From Acidisarcina sp. (lineage in GTDB: Bacteria; Acidobacteriota; Terriglobia; Terriglobales; Acidobacteriaceae), in NCBI GenBank assembly GCA_035539175.1, contig DATLIY010000009.1, forward strand, positions 1-64,000: a stretch of DNA of 64,000 bases. The letters run 5' to 3'. Below, one piece after another: positions 25,929 to 35,075 of the stretch (position 1 is the stretch's first letter; each line of letters opens with the position of its first letter). The translations under genes were made by a program, and so were the position numbers. The notes under the pieces are model-generated. The model was not told the origin of the DNA, did no database searches, and saw nothing but the letters and a program-made list of their open reading frames with translations.

Positions 25929-27314
25929 GTGATCGTGAACTTTGCCGAACGGGCACATAACCATAACTGGAACCTGGACCCGGTCACACGGTCCCTGCTT
26001 GACACTGATTTCTACAAGTTGCTTATGCTCCAGTTCATCTGGAAGCATTTCCCCCGCACAAGGGCGACGTTTGAGTTGATCAACCGTACCTCCAACGTCA
26101 GACTCGCGGATCGCATCTCGCTTGAGGAAGTAGTGGCCCAGCTTGAGCAGGCTCGCCAATTACGCTTCCGCAAGTCCGAGTTGATCTGGCTCGCTGGAAA
26201 CACCTTTTACGGAGTCCGGGGCATCTTCGAACCCGCATTTCTTGCATGGCTGGAGGACGATTTTCGCCTGTCTGATTATGAAGTCTCGATCAAGGACGGC
26301 CAGTTTCTTTTGAAATTTGATGGCCTGTGGACCGACACCACCATGTGGGAGATCTACGGTCTCTCAATCCTGGGTGAGTTGCGAACCAGGGCCAGCTTCA
26401 AAGGCATGTCCGAGATTTCTCTCGATGTCTTTTATGCACGTGCGAAGACCAGGTTGTGGGAGAAGATGGAGCGCCTGCGCGGGGTTCCAAACCTGAAGAT
26501 GGCGGACTTTGGAACACGACGCAGGCATAGCTTTTTATGGCAGGAGTACGCCGTCAACGTATGCCGCAAAGCACTCGGAGAAAACTTTACCGGAACTTCG
26601 AATACTTACCTCGCCTACAAGCACGATATGGAAGCCATCGGTACCAACGCGCATGAAATTCCGATGGCGCTGGCCGCGATGGCTCCGGATGACGACGCAC
26701 TTAAGGCATCTCAATACCGCGTGCTGGAGTTGTGGCAGAAGACCTATCAGGGCGAGTTGCTGATTATGCTGCCTGACACCTTTGGCACAACGCAATTTCT
26801 CAAAGATGCGCCGGCCTGGGCCGCGGATTGGACAGGACAGCGTATTGACAGCAAGAACCCGTACATCGCCGGCGATGAATATATCCAATGGCTGCAACAG
26901 AGAGGACGCGATCCGCAGAATAAGCTCATCATTGCGTCGGATGGGCTCGATGTAGATGTGATCCTCGGCCTGCACGCTTACTTCTCCGGAACGATACAGC
27001 CCGGAGCAACACCGGCAGATTTCCGCTCCGCTGCCGATTTTCATGACCCGGCAAAGTGGTCGCCCGGAAGAAGAATTCGCTTCAGCGCTGGTTGGGGAAC
27101 CTTGCTCACGAACGACTTTCGCGGGTGCGATCCTGATGGGAACCGAGGCTTCGAACCCATCAGTCTCATCTGCAAGATGACTGCTGCGGATGGACATCCG
27201 GCCGTGAAACTCTCCGATAACTACGCCAAATCCACGGGCGAGCCCGAGGAGATCGAACGCTACCGGCGTGTATTCGGCACGATGGGAGTCGAGAACATTC
27301 CCGTAGAAGTCTGA
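25929..27314 (+). CDS. pncB: Nicotinate phosphoribosyltransferase
   Basis: It converts nicotinate and PRPP to nicotinate mononucleotide in NAD salvage. LLDTDFYKLLMLQFIWKHFP near the start, DFGTRRRHSFLWQ with the regulatory/autophosphorylated His region, GTSNTYLAYKHDMEAIGTNA and the PRPP/phosphate-binding IIASDGLDVDVI all match PncB. The frame is open from 25782, but AGGGGG nine bases before GTG 25929 and family length (~400-460) favour the later start, giving 462 residues. Confidence 0.92.
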   Translation: MIVNFAERAHNHNWNLDPVTRSLLDTDFYKLLMLQFIWKHFPRTRATFELINRTSNVRLADRISLEEVVAQLEQARQLRFRKSELIWLAGNTFYGVRGIFEPAFLAWLEDDFRLSDYEVSIKDGQFLLKFDGLWTDTTMWEIYGLSILGELRTRASFKGMSEISLDVFYARAKTRLWEKMERLRGVPNLKMADFGTRRRHSFLWQEYAVNVCRKALGENFTGTSNTYLAYKHDMEAIGTNAHEIPMALAAMAPDDDALKASQYRVLELWQKTYQGELLIMLPDTFGTTQFLKDAPAWAADWTGQRIDSKNPYIAGDEYIQWLQQRGRDPQNKLIIASDGLDVDVILGLHAYFSGTIQPGATPADFRSAADFHDPAKWSPGRRIRFSAGWGTLLTNDFRGCDPDGNRGFEPISLICKMTAADGHPAVKLSDNYAKSTGEPEEIERYRRVFGTMGVENIPVEV

Positions 27315-27321
27315 CGGAACC

Positions 27322-29553
27322 TCAATGAATAGCCGGCGCGGATGGCGGCAGCTCACCCGTTGGCCACGTTCCCGGCGCGGCCGACATAGTAAGCACCAAC
27401 CGACCACCACCCGCGATCTCCGCGTGCCGCAGCCAGGCACGATTCAGCGGTTCCCCATTTAGTTCTGCCGCGGTTACATATTTGTTTGTGGCAGATACAT
27501 TCTTCGTTTCAATCACGAATCTCTTATCGTCCGCCAGGTGCAGCGTTGTCTGCGGAAGACTCGGGCTTCCAATCAGGTACACATCCTGCCCTGCGTTGGG
27601 GAAAATACCTATCAGCCCAAAGGCGTACCACGATGACATCGCGCCTGAATCGTCATTGCCGGGCAGGCCCTTCCGTCCTGCATGAAAACTCACCGCGAGA
27701 ATCTCCCGCACCCGCTCCGCAGCCTTGTCATGCCGTCCGGCCCAGATGTAAAGATAGGGGCTCAGAAATCCTGGCTCGTTGCCAACGTCGTAGGGTCCCG
27801 GAACAGTGAAGAATGCGTCCAGCCTGTTCACGAATCTCTGTGCCCCACCTGACTTCTCGATAAGCCGCGCCACGTTCTGTGGCACAAAGAGAGAGTAAGT
27901 CCAGGAATTACCCTCATAGAATGTCTTGCCGCCCCAACTGCAACCCTCGATGGCAGTAAATGGCGTCAGCCAGCTGCCATCGCGATGCCTTGGCCGGATG
28001 AATCCCTGGAAGCCGCCGTCTTCAAAGTGCGAATCCCACAGATTTTCCCAATTCCCTGAGCGCTTCAGATACTTGGCGTAGTCTGTCGTTTTTCCCAGCC
28101 CCTTCGCCAGCAGCGCAATCTCATAATCGTTCGCTGCATATTCCATCTGCTTGGATCCGGGACGATCTACCTCTTCAAGCGTCACGTAACCCAGGTCGCG
28201 CCATCCCGCCAATCCCCCGCGTCCCTCCTTAAGCTGGTCTGCTGGCGAAACCTCCGCATCCTTTACTTCCGCCGCATACGCGGTATTCCAGTCGATCCCT
28301 TTCAAGCCTTTTAGATATGCATCGGTCAGCACAAACTCTGCGTTGCTTCCACCTTGCGTACGACCGTTGTAGTTCCCGCTGCGCGCATCCGGCAACCATC
28401 TCTCGTGCCGGTAGAGATCCACCAACGCTCGCACAATCCTCGTCTCTCGCTCCGGCGCAATCAGAGTCAGCAGGGGGCTCGATGTGCGAAACGTATCCCA
28501 GATAGCGTAATAGTCGTCGTAGTAGGGTTCCGTTGATTGCCATAGCGGATTCTCGCCGGTTCGATCCACGGGCATCAGCATCGTGTGGTACAGCGCGGTA
28601 TAGAACATCTGCGCCTGTGCTGGTGTCTCGCCCTGCAGTTCAATGGCACCCAACACTTGATTCCACTCCGCAACTGCAGAGGCGCGGGTTGCTTCAAAGT
28701 CGAAGCCAGCTACCTCTATGGTCGCGTTGCGCTTTGCCTGTTCCTTGCTCACAAACGATATGCCAACCTTCAACCGCACCTGCTGTCCCTTCGTCGTTGG
28801 AAAGGTCAGCCATGCACCCGTTCCAGAATTCGCACCGGCCTCTGCGCGCCTTACACCTGGATGCAGATCCTTGTCGCGCCATGTACCCCATGACCGTGCT
28901 GGTGTATCACTCTTCGCATAGAAGTACACCGTGTAGGAGTTCGGCTGCTTATTCCATCCTCCGGTCACGCTGCTTTGCCCGGTCACCTCCGTCGAAGACA
29001 CAACCGTTACCTGGGAGGCGGTGATAGCTTGGCCCTCTCCCGACTTCCTGCCCGAGCTAAGGCAATGCCCCGCATCGAAAAGAATGTTTGCCTGCCGTGT
29101 CTCCGGATAGGTAAGGCGGTAGAGCGATGTATGCCGCGTTGCCGTGATTTCAACATCGACCGGATACTTCTTCAACGTGACGCGATAGAACCCAATGCTG
29201 CTCTCTTCCCTCTCGCGCGACGATTCATACCCGCTGGCGACCGGCTTGCCAATCGTGGGCTGAATCAAAATATTTCCGTACTTCGCTCCACCCCCAGTAC
29301 CGCTGACGTGCGTCTGGCTAAAGCCGAGAATCTCGCCCTCCGCTGCCCATCCCGCATTTGCGCCATTCCCTCTTCCCCCCATATCCGGACCCGGCTTTGC
29401 CATTCCGAAAGGCATCGTCGGTCCCGGAAAGGTATTCCCGCCTCCATCCACGCCGAGCATCGGATCCACATACTGCGCAACTTGCGCCATGGCCGCTGCG
29501 TTAAAACAGCACACACCAAGTACAGCCATTCCAACTCGACATATCCGGTGCAT
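27322..29553 (-). CDS. Exported GH92 alpha-mannosidase
   Basis: GH92 enzymes are calcium-dependent exo-acting alpha-mannosidases (often alpha-1,2). After a signal peptide (MHRICRVGMAVLGVCCFNAAAMAQ) come YVDPMLGVDGGGNTFPGPTMPFGM, FSQTHVSGTGGGAKYGNI and, near residue 640, GNDDSGAMSSWYAFGLIG, all characteristic; about 744 residues is the normal length. GGAAGG lies 6 bases before ATG 29553; starts at 29559 and 29589 are also in frame. Its stop is 7 bases from the convergent pncB stop. It may act on mannosylated glycoproteins or mannan. Confidence 0.92.
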   Translation of the reverse strand: MHRICRVGMAVLGVCCFNAAAMAQVAQYVDPMLGVDGGGNTFPGPTMPFGMAKPGPDMGGRGNGANAGWAAEGEILGFSQTHVSGTGGGAKYGNILIQPTIGKPVASGYESSREREESSIGFYRVTLKKYPVDVEITATRHTSLYRLTYPETRQANILFDAGHCLSSGRKSGEGQAITASQVTVVSSTEVTGQSSVTGGWNKQPNSYTVYFYAKSDTPARSWGTWRDKDLHPGVRRAEAGANSGTGAWLTFPTTKGQQVRLKVGISFVSKEQAKRNATIEVAGFDFEATRASAVAEWNQVLGAIELQGETPAQAQMFYTALYHTMLMPVDRTGENPLWQSTEPYYDDYYAIWDTFRTSSPLLTLIAPERETRIVRALVDLYRHERWLPDARSGNYNGRTQGGSNAEFVLTDAYLKGLKGIDWNTAYAAEVKDAEVSPADQLKEGRGGLAGWRDLGYVTLEEVDRPGSKQMEYAANDYEIALLAKGLGKTTDYAKYLKRSGNWENLWDSHFEDGGFQGFIRPRHRDGSWLTPFTAIEGCSWGGKTFYEGNSWTYSLFVPQNVARLIEKSGGAQRFVNRLDAFFTVPGPYDVGNEPGFLSPYLYIWAGRHDKAAERVREILAVSFHAGRKGLPGNDDSGAMSSWYAFGLIGIFPNAGQDVYLIGSPSLPQTTLHLADDKRFVIETKNVSATNKYVTAAELNGEPLNRAWLRHAEIAGGGRLVLTMSAAPGTWPTGELPPSAPAIH

Positions 29554-29690
29554 CGTCATCCTTCCGCCGCTGGTGGCAACGTCTCGCAACTGGAGTGCTG
29601 AAATACTTTCACTCCTCCCAGCGGAAATCCCATCATAAGCTTGAGTGGCTAGCCTGGTCGCTCAATCCGGAGAGATCTGCAAATCACTGC

Positions 29691-29725
29691 AAAAAAGAAG
29701 GGCCTCTGCCAATAGGCCAGAGACC
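29691..29725 (-). terminator. Rho-independent terminator after the 406-residue TPR gene
   Basis: On the minus strand GGGTCTCTGGCC pairs with GGCAGAGGCCC around a short loop, with one mismatch and one bulge, and is followed by TTCTTTTTT. It lies about 60 bases past the stop of the TPR gene at 29784. Confidence 0.75.
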
Positions 29726-29783
29726 CTATCATTCATGTCAATACTCCGATTTAAGCCACGCTACAAATCAAGACCGACAAAGA

Positions 29784-31004
29784 TTATCTCTGAGGCGTAT
29801 CCGCGTCGAGACGGTAGAGCCCGCTGCCGTGGCTGTCCGGGGTAGCCTTCCCCGCGGACGAAGATGCATCCGCACCCGCTGGCTGGCTCAGTCGCACGAA
29901 GGCAGCACGAGTCTCCTCCGCTTCTTTCTTTCGTCCGACCTTTGCATAGGCCCGTGCCAGCGAAAAATAAAAACGCGGCTCAATGGGCACCATGGCTTTT
30001 GCGGTCTCAAGCTCCGGGATCGCCGAGGCAGCATCGCCACTATCCAGATATAGCAATCCCAGCAAATAGTGTGCGAAGGGAAAGTCGGGCGCAAGCCTTA
30101 CTGCCTCGCGTGCATAGGGAATGCCCGTCGCAGAATCGGTCCGATAGTGGATAGCCGCGATCTGCAAGCGTGCACGCACGTGGTTCGGCTGAAGCTTCAG
30201 TTCCTCTGCAAATTGCGGAAGCGCTTCATCGGGTTCCTGAATCGTCAGCAGAAACCGGCCATAAGCATAGTGGATGTTAGGAAACGCAGGCGTGGCCTCT
30301 ACCGCTTCTTTGTAGAGTTTCTTAGCCGTGTCATGCGTTTCCCGGGAGTCCATAGCTTCTGCATGTCCAACTCGCACCACAACCGCGCGCTCCGTCGAGC
30401 CAGCAGGCGGAAGCTCGGAGGGCTTCATCAGCAGGACGCACATTCCGTAAGCCAGATCGATGTCCTCACTGCTCACTCCCAGCTTTGAGAGACGGTGCAG
30501 AGATTCGATGGCGGATTCATACTTCGCCTTGTGAACCAGGATCATGCTCTCGTGATACATCAAGACGTGCCATAGCTTGGGATCATCCTGAATGCCGATC
30601 TTCCTGGCCTGCTGAAAATGACGTTGCGCGTTGTCCAGGTCTCCCAATTCGTATTGGCACAACCCAAGCATCAGTTGGGCCGTACCACTCTGCGGGCTAA
30701 GCACAAGCAGGCGCTGAAATGCCTTCGCAGCCGGAGCATACTCCCCGCGATCATAGTAGAGGGTTGCAAGCGACCACCAGCCTTCCGCCCAGTTTGCCTT
30801 AAGGACAAGGGCACGCTTATACAGCCCGATCGCTTCATCAAGTTGATTGGCATCCCGCGCGGCTGCAGCTCGCGCGGAGAGAATGGCAAAACTTCCTTCG
30901 GAACGAGTTTTAGATACCTGTCCGTAACTCAGCAGCCCGCACGAGAGAATTACCACCAGTACTATCGGTTTCCTGAGCAAGATCATCCCTGGGTTCGATG
31001 TCAA
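29784..31004 (-). CDS. Exported tetratricopeptide-repeat protein (single unit)
   Basis: The 406-residue protein has a signal peptide (ends near LLSYGQ) and about nine TPR-like helical hairpins, for example AIGLYKRALVLKANWAEGWWSLATLYYDRGEY and ending FSLARAYAKVGRKKEAEETRAAFVRLS. TPRs are protein-binding scaffolds; in the periplasm or on the outer membrane it may assemble with the receptor encoded just upstream (100-base gap, same strand). The whole body resembles each half of the 704-residue TPR protein at 37065. A terminator follows. Start at 31004; an internal ATG at 30986 is an alternative. Confidence 0.85.
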   Translation of the reverse strand: MTSNPGMILLRKPIVLVVILSCGLLSYGQVSKTRSEGSFAILSARAAAARDANQLDEAIGLYKRALVLKANWAEGWWSLATLYYDRGEYAPAAKAFQRLLVLSPQSGTAQLMLGLCQYELGDLDNAQRHFQQARKIGIQDDPKLWHVLMYHESMILVHKAKYESAIESLHRLSKLGVSSEDIDLAYGMCVLLMKPSELPPAGSTERAVVVRVGHAEAMDSRETHDTAKKLYKEAVEATPAFPNIHYAYGRFLLTIQEPDEALPQFAEELKLQPNHVRARLQIAAIHYRTDSATGIPYAREAVRLAPDFPFAHYLLGLLYLDSGDAASAIPELETAKAMVPIEPRFYFSLARAYAKVGRKKEAEETRAAFVRLSQPAGADASSSAGKATPDSHGSGLYRLDADTPQR

Positions 31005-31063
31005 GGTTACGAAGCTAACACTTCACCCTCGTTCCCCGTCAGAGTAACGCGAATTTGCTGACC

Positions 31064-31092
31064 TGCGCCGGCCTTCTGATTAGGCCGGCGCA
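31064..31092. terminator. GC-rich hairpin between receptor and TPR genes
   Basis: TGCGCCGGCC (31064-31073) and GGCCGGCGCA (31083-31092) form a perfect 10-bp stem with a 9-base loop. There is no T-run, so it may attenuate or stabilise the receptor transcript and not terminate it fully, giving less TPR than receptor or the opposite. Confidence 0.45.
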
Positions 31093-31104
31093 TTCAGCGG
31101 AAAA

Positions 31105-34100
31105 TCAGAACTTGAAGTGAGCTTCAAGCTCGATCGTGCGCGAACCGAGCACCGTCGTAGCGCGCCCGAAGTGGGCATTGGTAATACCCGGATCTGGAGT
31201 CAAGAGGTTGAGTTGGTTAAAGAGGTTATACGCATTCGCGCGAATTTCGAACCGCGCGCTTTCGCCTAGAACCGGCATTCGGGGTAAGCCGAATGCTTTG
31301 GTCCCGGTCGCGTCTATATCAAAGTAACGTGGTCCATTAAACGAATTACGCTGAATGCCCGGTAAGAACGGAAGAGCCGTCGGGGTTGGCGCATTTCCGT
31401 TGGGCAGCGGCCAGGAGCTGTTGTTTTGAACCACAGGAAGCTTGGTGAAGTAGACGTTGTCAGCACCCGAAGCCGAGGTTGACTTCGGAAAATTTCCGTT
31501 GCTCTTCTTGAAGGTATCTGTGCCTTGGCTGGTACCGGCGCCACCCAGATATTTGGCGGGACGCAAGTCACAGTTACCGCTGTTCGGGATAACCGCGTTA
31601 CAGGCGAGTCCCAGATACTTGGGGTTCCAGGGAAATCCGGAGTGCCAATTCAAAATGCCGCTCAAGGTCCAACCACCGAGAACCTTTTCCATCCAGCTAT
31701 GGCTGCCCCGGAAAATTACTGGCGACCATAGTCCCCACAGCTTGAACATGTTACGCACGTCATAGTCGGAAGGACCATAGTTATATCCCGGCAGGAAGGA
31801 GTAGTCGGAAATAGTAAATGGCCCGGAGCCATCATCCATGCTCTTACTCCAACGGTATTGCGCATCCACTTCATAAGTATGTGCGAACTGATGATGCATC
31901 TCCGCCATCAGCGCGTTGAAGTTCGATGCTCCAGTATTTTCGTACCAGTCAATATAGTTCAACCGGGGGTTATACATCACCTGACCTGCAAGCACATTCC
32001 CGGCATAAACCGCATTCAGATTCACCTGCAATGGAAGATGTCGTCCAAGGCTCCCTTGATATCCGAGCGTGGCTACCCATTGGTGCCCAACATCATATTG
32101 CGTCTGCAGTGAGTAGCGATAGTTGTACGTAGTGGGCAGGTTGCGAGGTATCCCCGTCACGTTGAGTGATACCCCGGAAGCCGTTGGCAAGTTAGACGAG
32201 TCAAAGGTAGTGATTAAGTTAGGATTCGCTGGAAGAGCCCCGAGTTGATACAGATTTGATGCAGTTCCATAGACTATCTGCGAACCTGTTAGTAATCCGC
32301 TTGAGGTGATGAATGGCGGATTGAAGCGCGTATTTGTCAGGATCGCGGCCTCCAGCCCCGTATAGCCCATGCCAAAGCCTCCGCGCACAACTAATTTGTT
32401 GTTAAGGCTTCCGGGACTCCAGGCAAATCCTATCTGCGGACCGAAGTTCCCCTTAGGAGCATCGACCTGGTTGCCACCGAGCTTGAATGCAATCCCAGAG
32501 AGAATGCTCGATCCAGAGCCGAGGCGCAGATTAGATAGATTCCCCTTCTTCTCGGTCAGGCCTCCAAAGTACTCCCAGCGTAAGCCAAGGTTCACGGTTA
32601 GATTTGGCTTTACCTTCCAGTCGTCTTGTACAAAGAAGTCCGCCAATGTCTGCCGTGTGTCTTTGCGGAAGGTTGACGGGATTCCCGTTCTCGGATCGAC
32701 CGTAGCACTCTCCGATGCCGGCGCATCATTAATGAAATCCCACAAGTTATTAAAGTAGTATGTGGGTTGCGCCTCCCATGTCGGCTCATCCAGATATTGA
32801 AGCTTGATCCCTTCTCCGCCAAACTTCAGGCTATGACTGCTGATAACCTTCGTTACCGTGTCTTTAAGGCTATAAGTCCACTGGTCGAAAACACTCCCGA
32901 CATTTGGACCAAATTGAGAAATGGTATTTGGATCGATACTTCCGAGGGTGCGAGCTCCGCTAAATGTCTGGAGCTTGCTCACAGGTAATCCATACGGAGT
33001 TTGAGGATTGCTCGCAATCTCATTCCATCTCCAGCCAGCAGCATCCACGCGCACTTCGTTCAACAGAGTCGGGCCAAAAGTATGGTTCCAGAGTACTGTC
33101 GTGGCATTGTTGGTCTGACTGTGATTAAAGAAGTTGGATGGCCGTGACGGGCCGTTGAAATTATGAGTGTCCTGTGGAACGTAGTAGATGCTGAAGGCTA
33201 CGAGGTCATTGGAGGTGACCTGGAAATCCAGGCGCCCATTGAACTGCTGCGAAGTTTGACTGAAAGGACTTACGGTAGCGACAAAGAACAGATCGGCTAT
33301 ACCGTCGAAGTTGGCAGGGCTCCCCGTGCCGTCGCCGCCTAGTCCTGGCTGTGAACTGCTCACGAACGAAGGATCGTGCTTACCCAGCGGGACACCTGTA
33401 AGTGGCCTGCCAAGATCAAGACCTGCCCCGGCAATAAAGTTACAAGTGAGCCCCTGTACAAGTCCAACGTCGGCGCAGGTGTGCTTGTCACCTGGGCCCT
33501 CCAGAATCTTACTGTAACTGGCACCCGCACCCTTCAGCGTCAGGTACTTCGCGGAAGTACTTCCGGATGGTCCTAACTTGTCAAAGCCCGCGGTGTCATA
33601 CCAGCCGTCGCCCGTGCTGGTGGAGCTGTTGCGGATCGTCTCATAGGAGAAAAAAGCGAAGATGTGGTCTCGCCAGATAGGCCCACCCACTGTCCCACCA
33701 ATCTGGTTAAACCTCGATGTGTTTCGTACTGGGTTGTTGTCAGGTGAATAACGCTGGAAAGCGTTCAGACCGGGTCTATCGAATTTAAAGAATGCTGTAC
33801 CGTGGAATTGATTCGTACCATTCTGCGAGATAGCTTGTATCTGCGTAGCACCGGTGCGGCCATATTGCGCATCATAACCGTTCGCAATAACCTTCATCTC
33901 CTTGATGGAGTCTTCGCTCGGAGTTACAACTGCGGCGCCGGCCCATGTCACACTATTGATGCTTACGCCATCCAGCGTGATGTTGTTCTGGTCCGTCCTG
34001 CCACCATTTCCCGATACCTGCGGTCGATTCTCTGTAGCAAATACGCCCCCGCTCGCGCCTGAACCCCCTGGCCCCTGATTGCCGGGTTGTTGTGAGGTGC

Positions 34101-34677
34101 CGCCACCCTTGCCTTGGGCACCGTCCCCGAATACGCCCGGTGCAAGCTGCACCAGTTGAAACACATCGCGCCCATAAGACGGAAGTTTGGAAATACCTTC
34201 CTGCGAAATCGTGCCGCTGATCTGTCCCGTCTCCGTATCGATCATCGGTTTGTCCGCAGCATTCACGGTTACAGTCTCGGTGGCTCCTCCCACTTCGAGC
34301 TGAACGTTCAGCGCGTTGGCCTGTTCTGCAATGATCTGGACGTTATCCTGCACCATAGTCTTGAAGCCTGCATGCGACACCGACAGCTTGTAGCTGCTGG
34401 GAGCCAACTGGTTAAAAATAAACTCTCCCCCAGTGCCGCTCGTCGCGTTCAATGTTCGATTTGTCTCTTTATCGACGAGCGAAAGCGTAGCGCCGGGAAC
34501 CACCGCTCCCTGGGTGTCCGTAACCGTCCCTTGCAAAGTGGCCTTGTATTGTCCAAATGCGCCCAAAGGCTGGAGAAATGTGAGGAGTATGAAAAGGAAG
34601 CACGATACAATCAGTGCCCCTCGTGTAAAACCGCCCCCAATGCAACACCGCGAAATTGCCACCTTAGTTTGCATCAT
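31105..34677 (-). CDS. TonB-dependent receptor with carboxypeptidase-regulatory-like domain (Oar-like)
   Basis: This 1190-residue outer-membrane receptor has a signal segment, an N-terminal carboxypeptidase-regulatory beta-sandwich (GTVTDTQGAVVPGATLSLVD, ~50-135), a plug (~140-290; LPSYGRDVFQLVQLAPGVFG and KVIANGYDAQYGRTG) and a 22-strand-type barrel ending ELEAHFKF with a terminal Phe. Such proteins import large substrates (oligosaccharides, peptides) with TonB energy. AAGGAG lies 6 bases before ATG 34677. Neighbours are a TPR gene downstream and a divergent GH39 xylosidase, pointing to xylo-oligosaccharide import. No TonB gene is in the window. Confidence 0.9.
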   Translation of the reverse strand: MMQTKVAISRCCIGGGFTRGALIVSCFLFILLTFLQPLGAFGQYKATLQGTVTDTQGAVVPGATLSLVDKETNRTLNATSGTGGEFIFNQLAPSSYKLSVSHAGFKTMVQDNVQIIAEQANALNVQLEVGGATETVTVNAADKPMIDTETGQISGTISQEGISKLPSYGRDVFQLVQLAPGVFGDGAQGKGGGTSQQPGNQGPGGSGASGGVFATENRPQVSGNGGRTDQNNITLDGVSINSVTWAGAAVVTPSEDSIKEMKVIANGYDAQYGRTGATQIQAISQNGTNQFHGTAFFKFDRPGLNAFQRYSPDNNPVRNTSRFNQIGGTVGGPIWRDHIFAFFSYETIRNSSTSTGDGWYDTAGFDKLGPSGSTSAKYLTLKGAGASYSKILEGPGDKHTCADVGLVQGLTCNFIAGAGLDLGRPLTGVPLGKHDPSFVSSSQPGLGGDGTGSPANFDGIADLFFVATVSPFSQTSQQFNGRLDFQVTSNDLVAFSIYYVPQDTHNFNGPSRPSNFFNHSQTNNATTVLWNHTFGPTLLNEVRVDAAGWRWNEIASNPQTPYGLPVSKLQTFSGARTLGSIDPNTISQFGPNVGSVFDQWTYSLKDTVTKVISSHSLKFGGEGIKLQYLDEPTWEAQPTYYFNNLWDFINDAPASESATVDPRTGIPSTFRKDTRQTLADFFVQDDWKVKPNLTVNLGLRWEYFGGLTEKKGNLSNLRLGSGSSILSGIAFKLGGNQVDAPKGNFGPQIGFAWSPGSLNNKLVVRGGFGMGYTGLEAAILTNTRFNPPFITSSGLLTGSQIVYGTASNLYQLGALPANPNLITTFDSSNLPTASGVSLNVTGIPRNLPTTYNYRYSLQTQYDVGHQWVATLGYQGSLGRHLPLQVNLNAVYAGNVLAGQVMYNPRLNYIDWYENTGASNFNALMAEMHHQFAHTYEVDAQYRWSKSMDDGSGPFTISDYSFLPGYNYGPSDYDVRNMFKLWGLWSPVIFRGSHSWMEKVLGGWTLSGILNWHSGFPWNPKYLGLACNAVIPNSGNCDLRPAKYLGGAGTSQGTDTFKKSNGNFPKSTSASGADNVYFTKLPVVQNNSSWPLPNGNAPTPTALPFLPGIQRNSFNGPRYFDIDATGTKAFGLPRMPVLGESARFEIRANAYNLFNQLNLLTPDPGITNAHFGRATTVLGSRTIELEAHFKF

Positions 34678-35075
34678 CCTAGGCTCCTTAGAACGCGACC
34701 TCTCAAGCTATTGAGCTGACAGGCTTATGTCACTTCCACCTCTGTCTCTCTGGTCTTTAATATCTGCATCCCATGAGAATCAAGTTCCCATCCTGCCTCG
34801 CTTGTGTACTGCCTTAAATCGTTTGTTGTCAAATCCCTATGTTCAGGGGATTTCAAATATTCCCTACCGGACCAAATCCAGAATTTGACGAAGCTAGTAC
34901 CGAACGAATGACCCTTAAAAACTGTGTGATTTAGAGGCCCAAACCAACTAAAGGTTGCTGCTTTGTTTATCTTGCCTTCTTGACGAATTTCGGCATCATG
35001 GTCAAGAGTATGGATGCCGCATGTAACGCAAATTTCCGTTTATAGGGCTGTTACTCCGAGCAGGGAGGGATTTCA
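34678..35075. promoter_or_regulatory. Divergent control region of receptor and GH39 genes
   Basis: This 398-base region must hold promoters for both genes. AAATCCC (34831-34837) and GGGATTT (34847-34853) form an inverted repeat with a 9-base loop, beside a minus-strand TTGACA at 34832-34827 that may be the receptor -35. CTTGAC and GTCAAG near 34977-35006 form a second, wider inverted repeat. I found no TGTAAnCGnTTACA site here, so a different regulator is likely. Confidence 0.4.
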
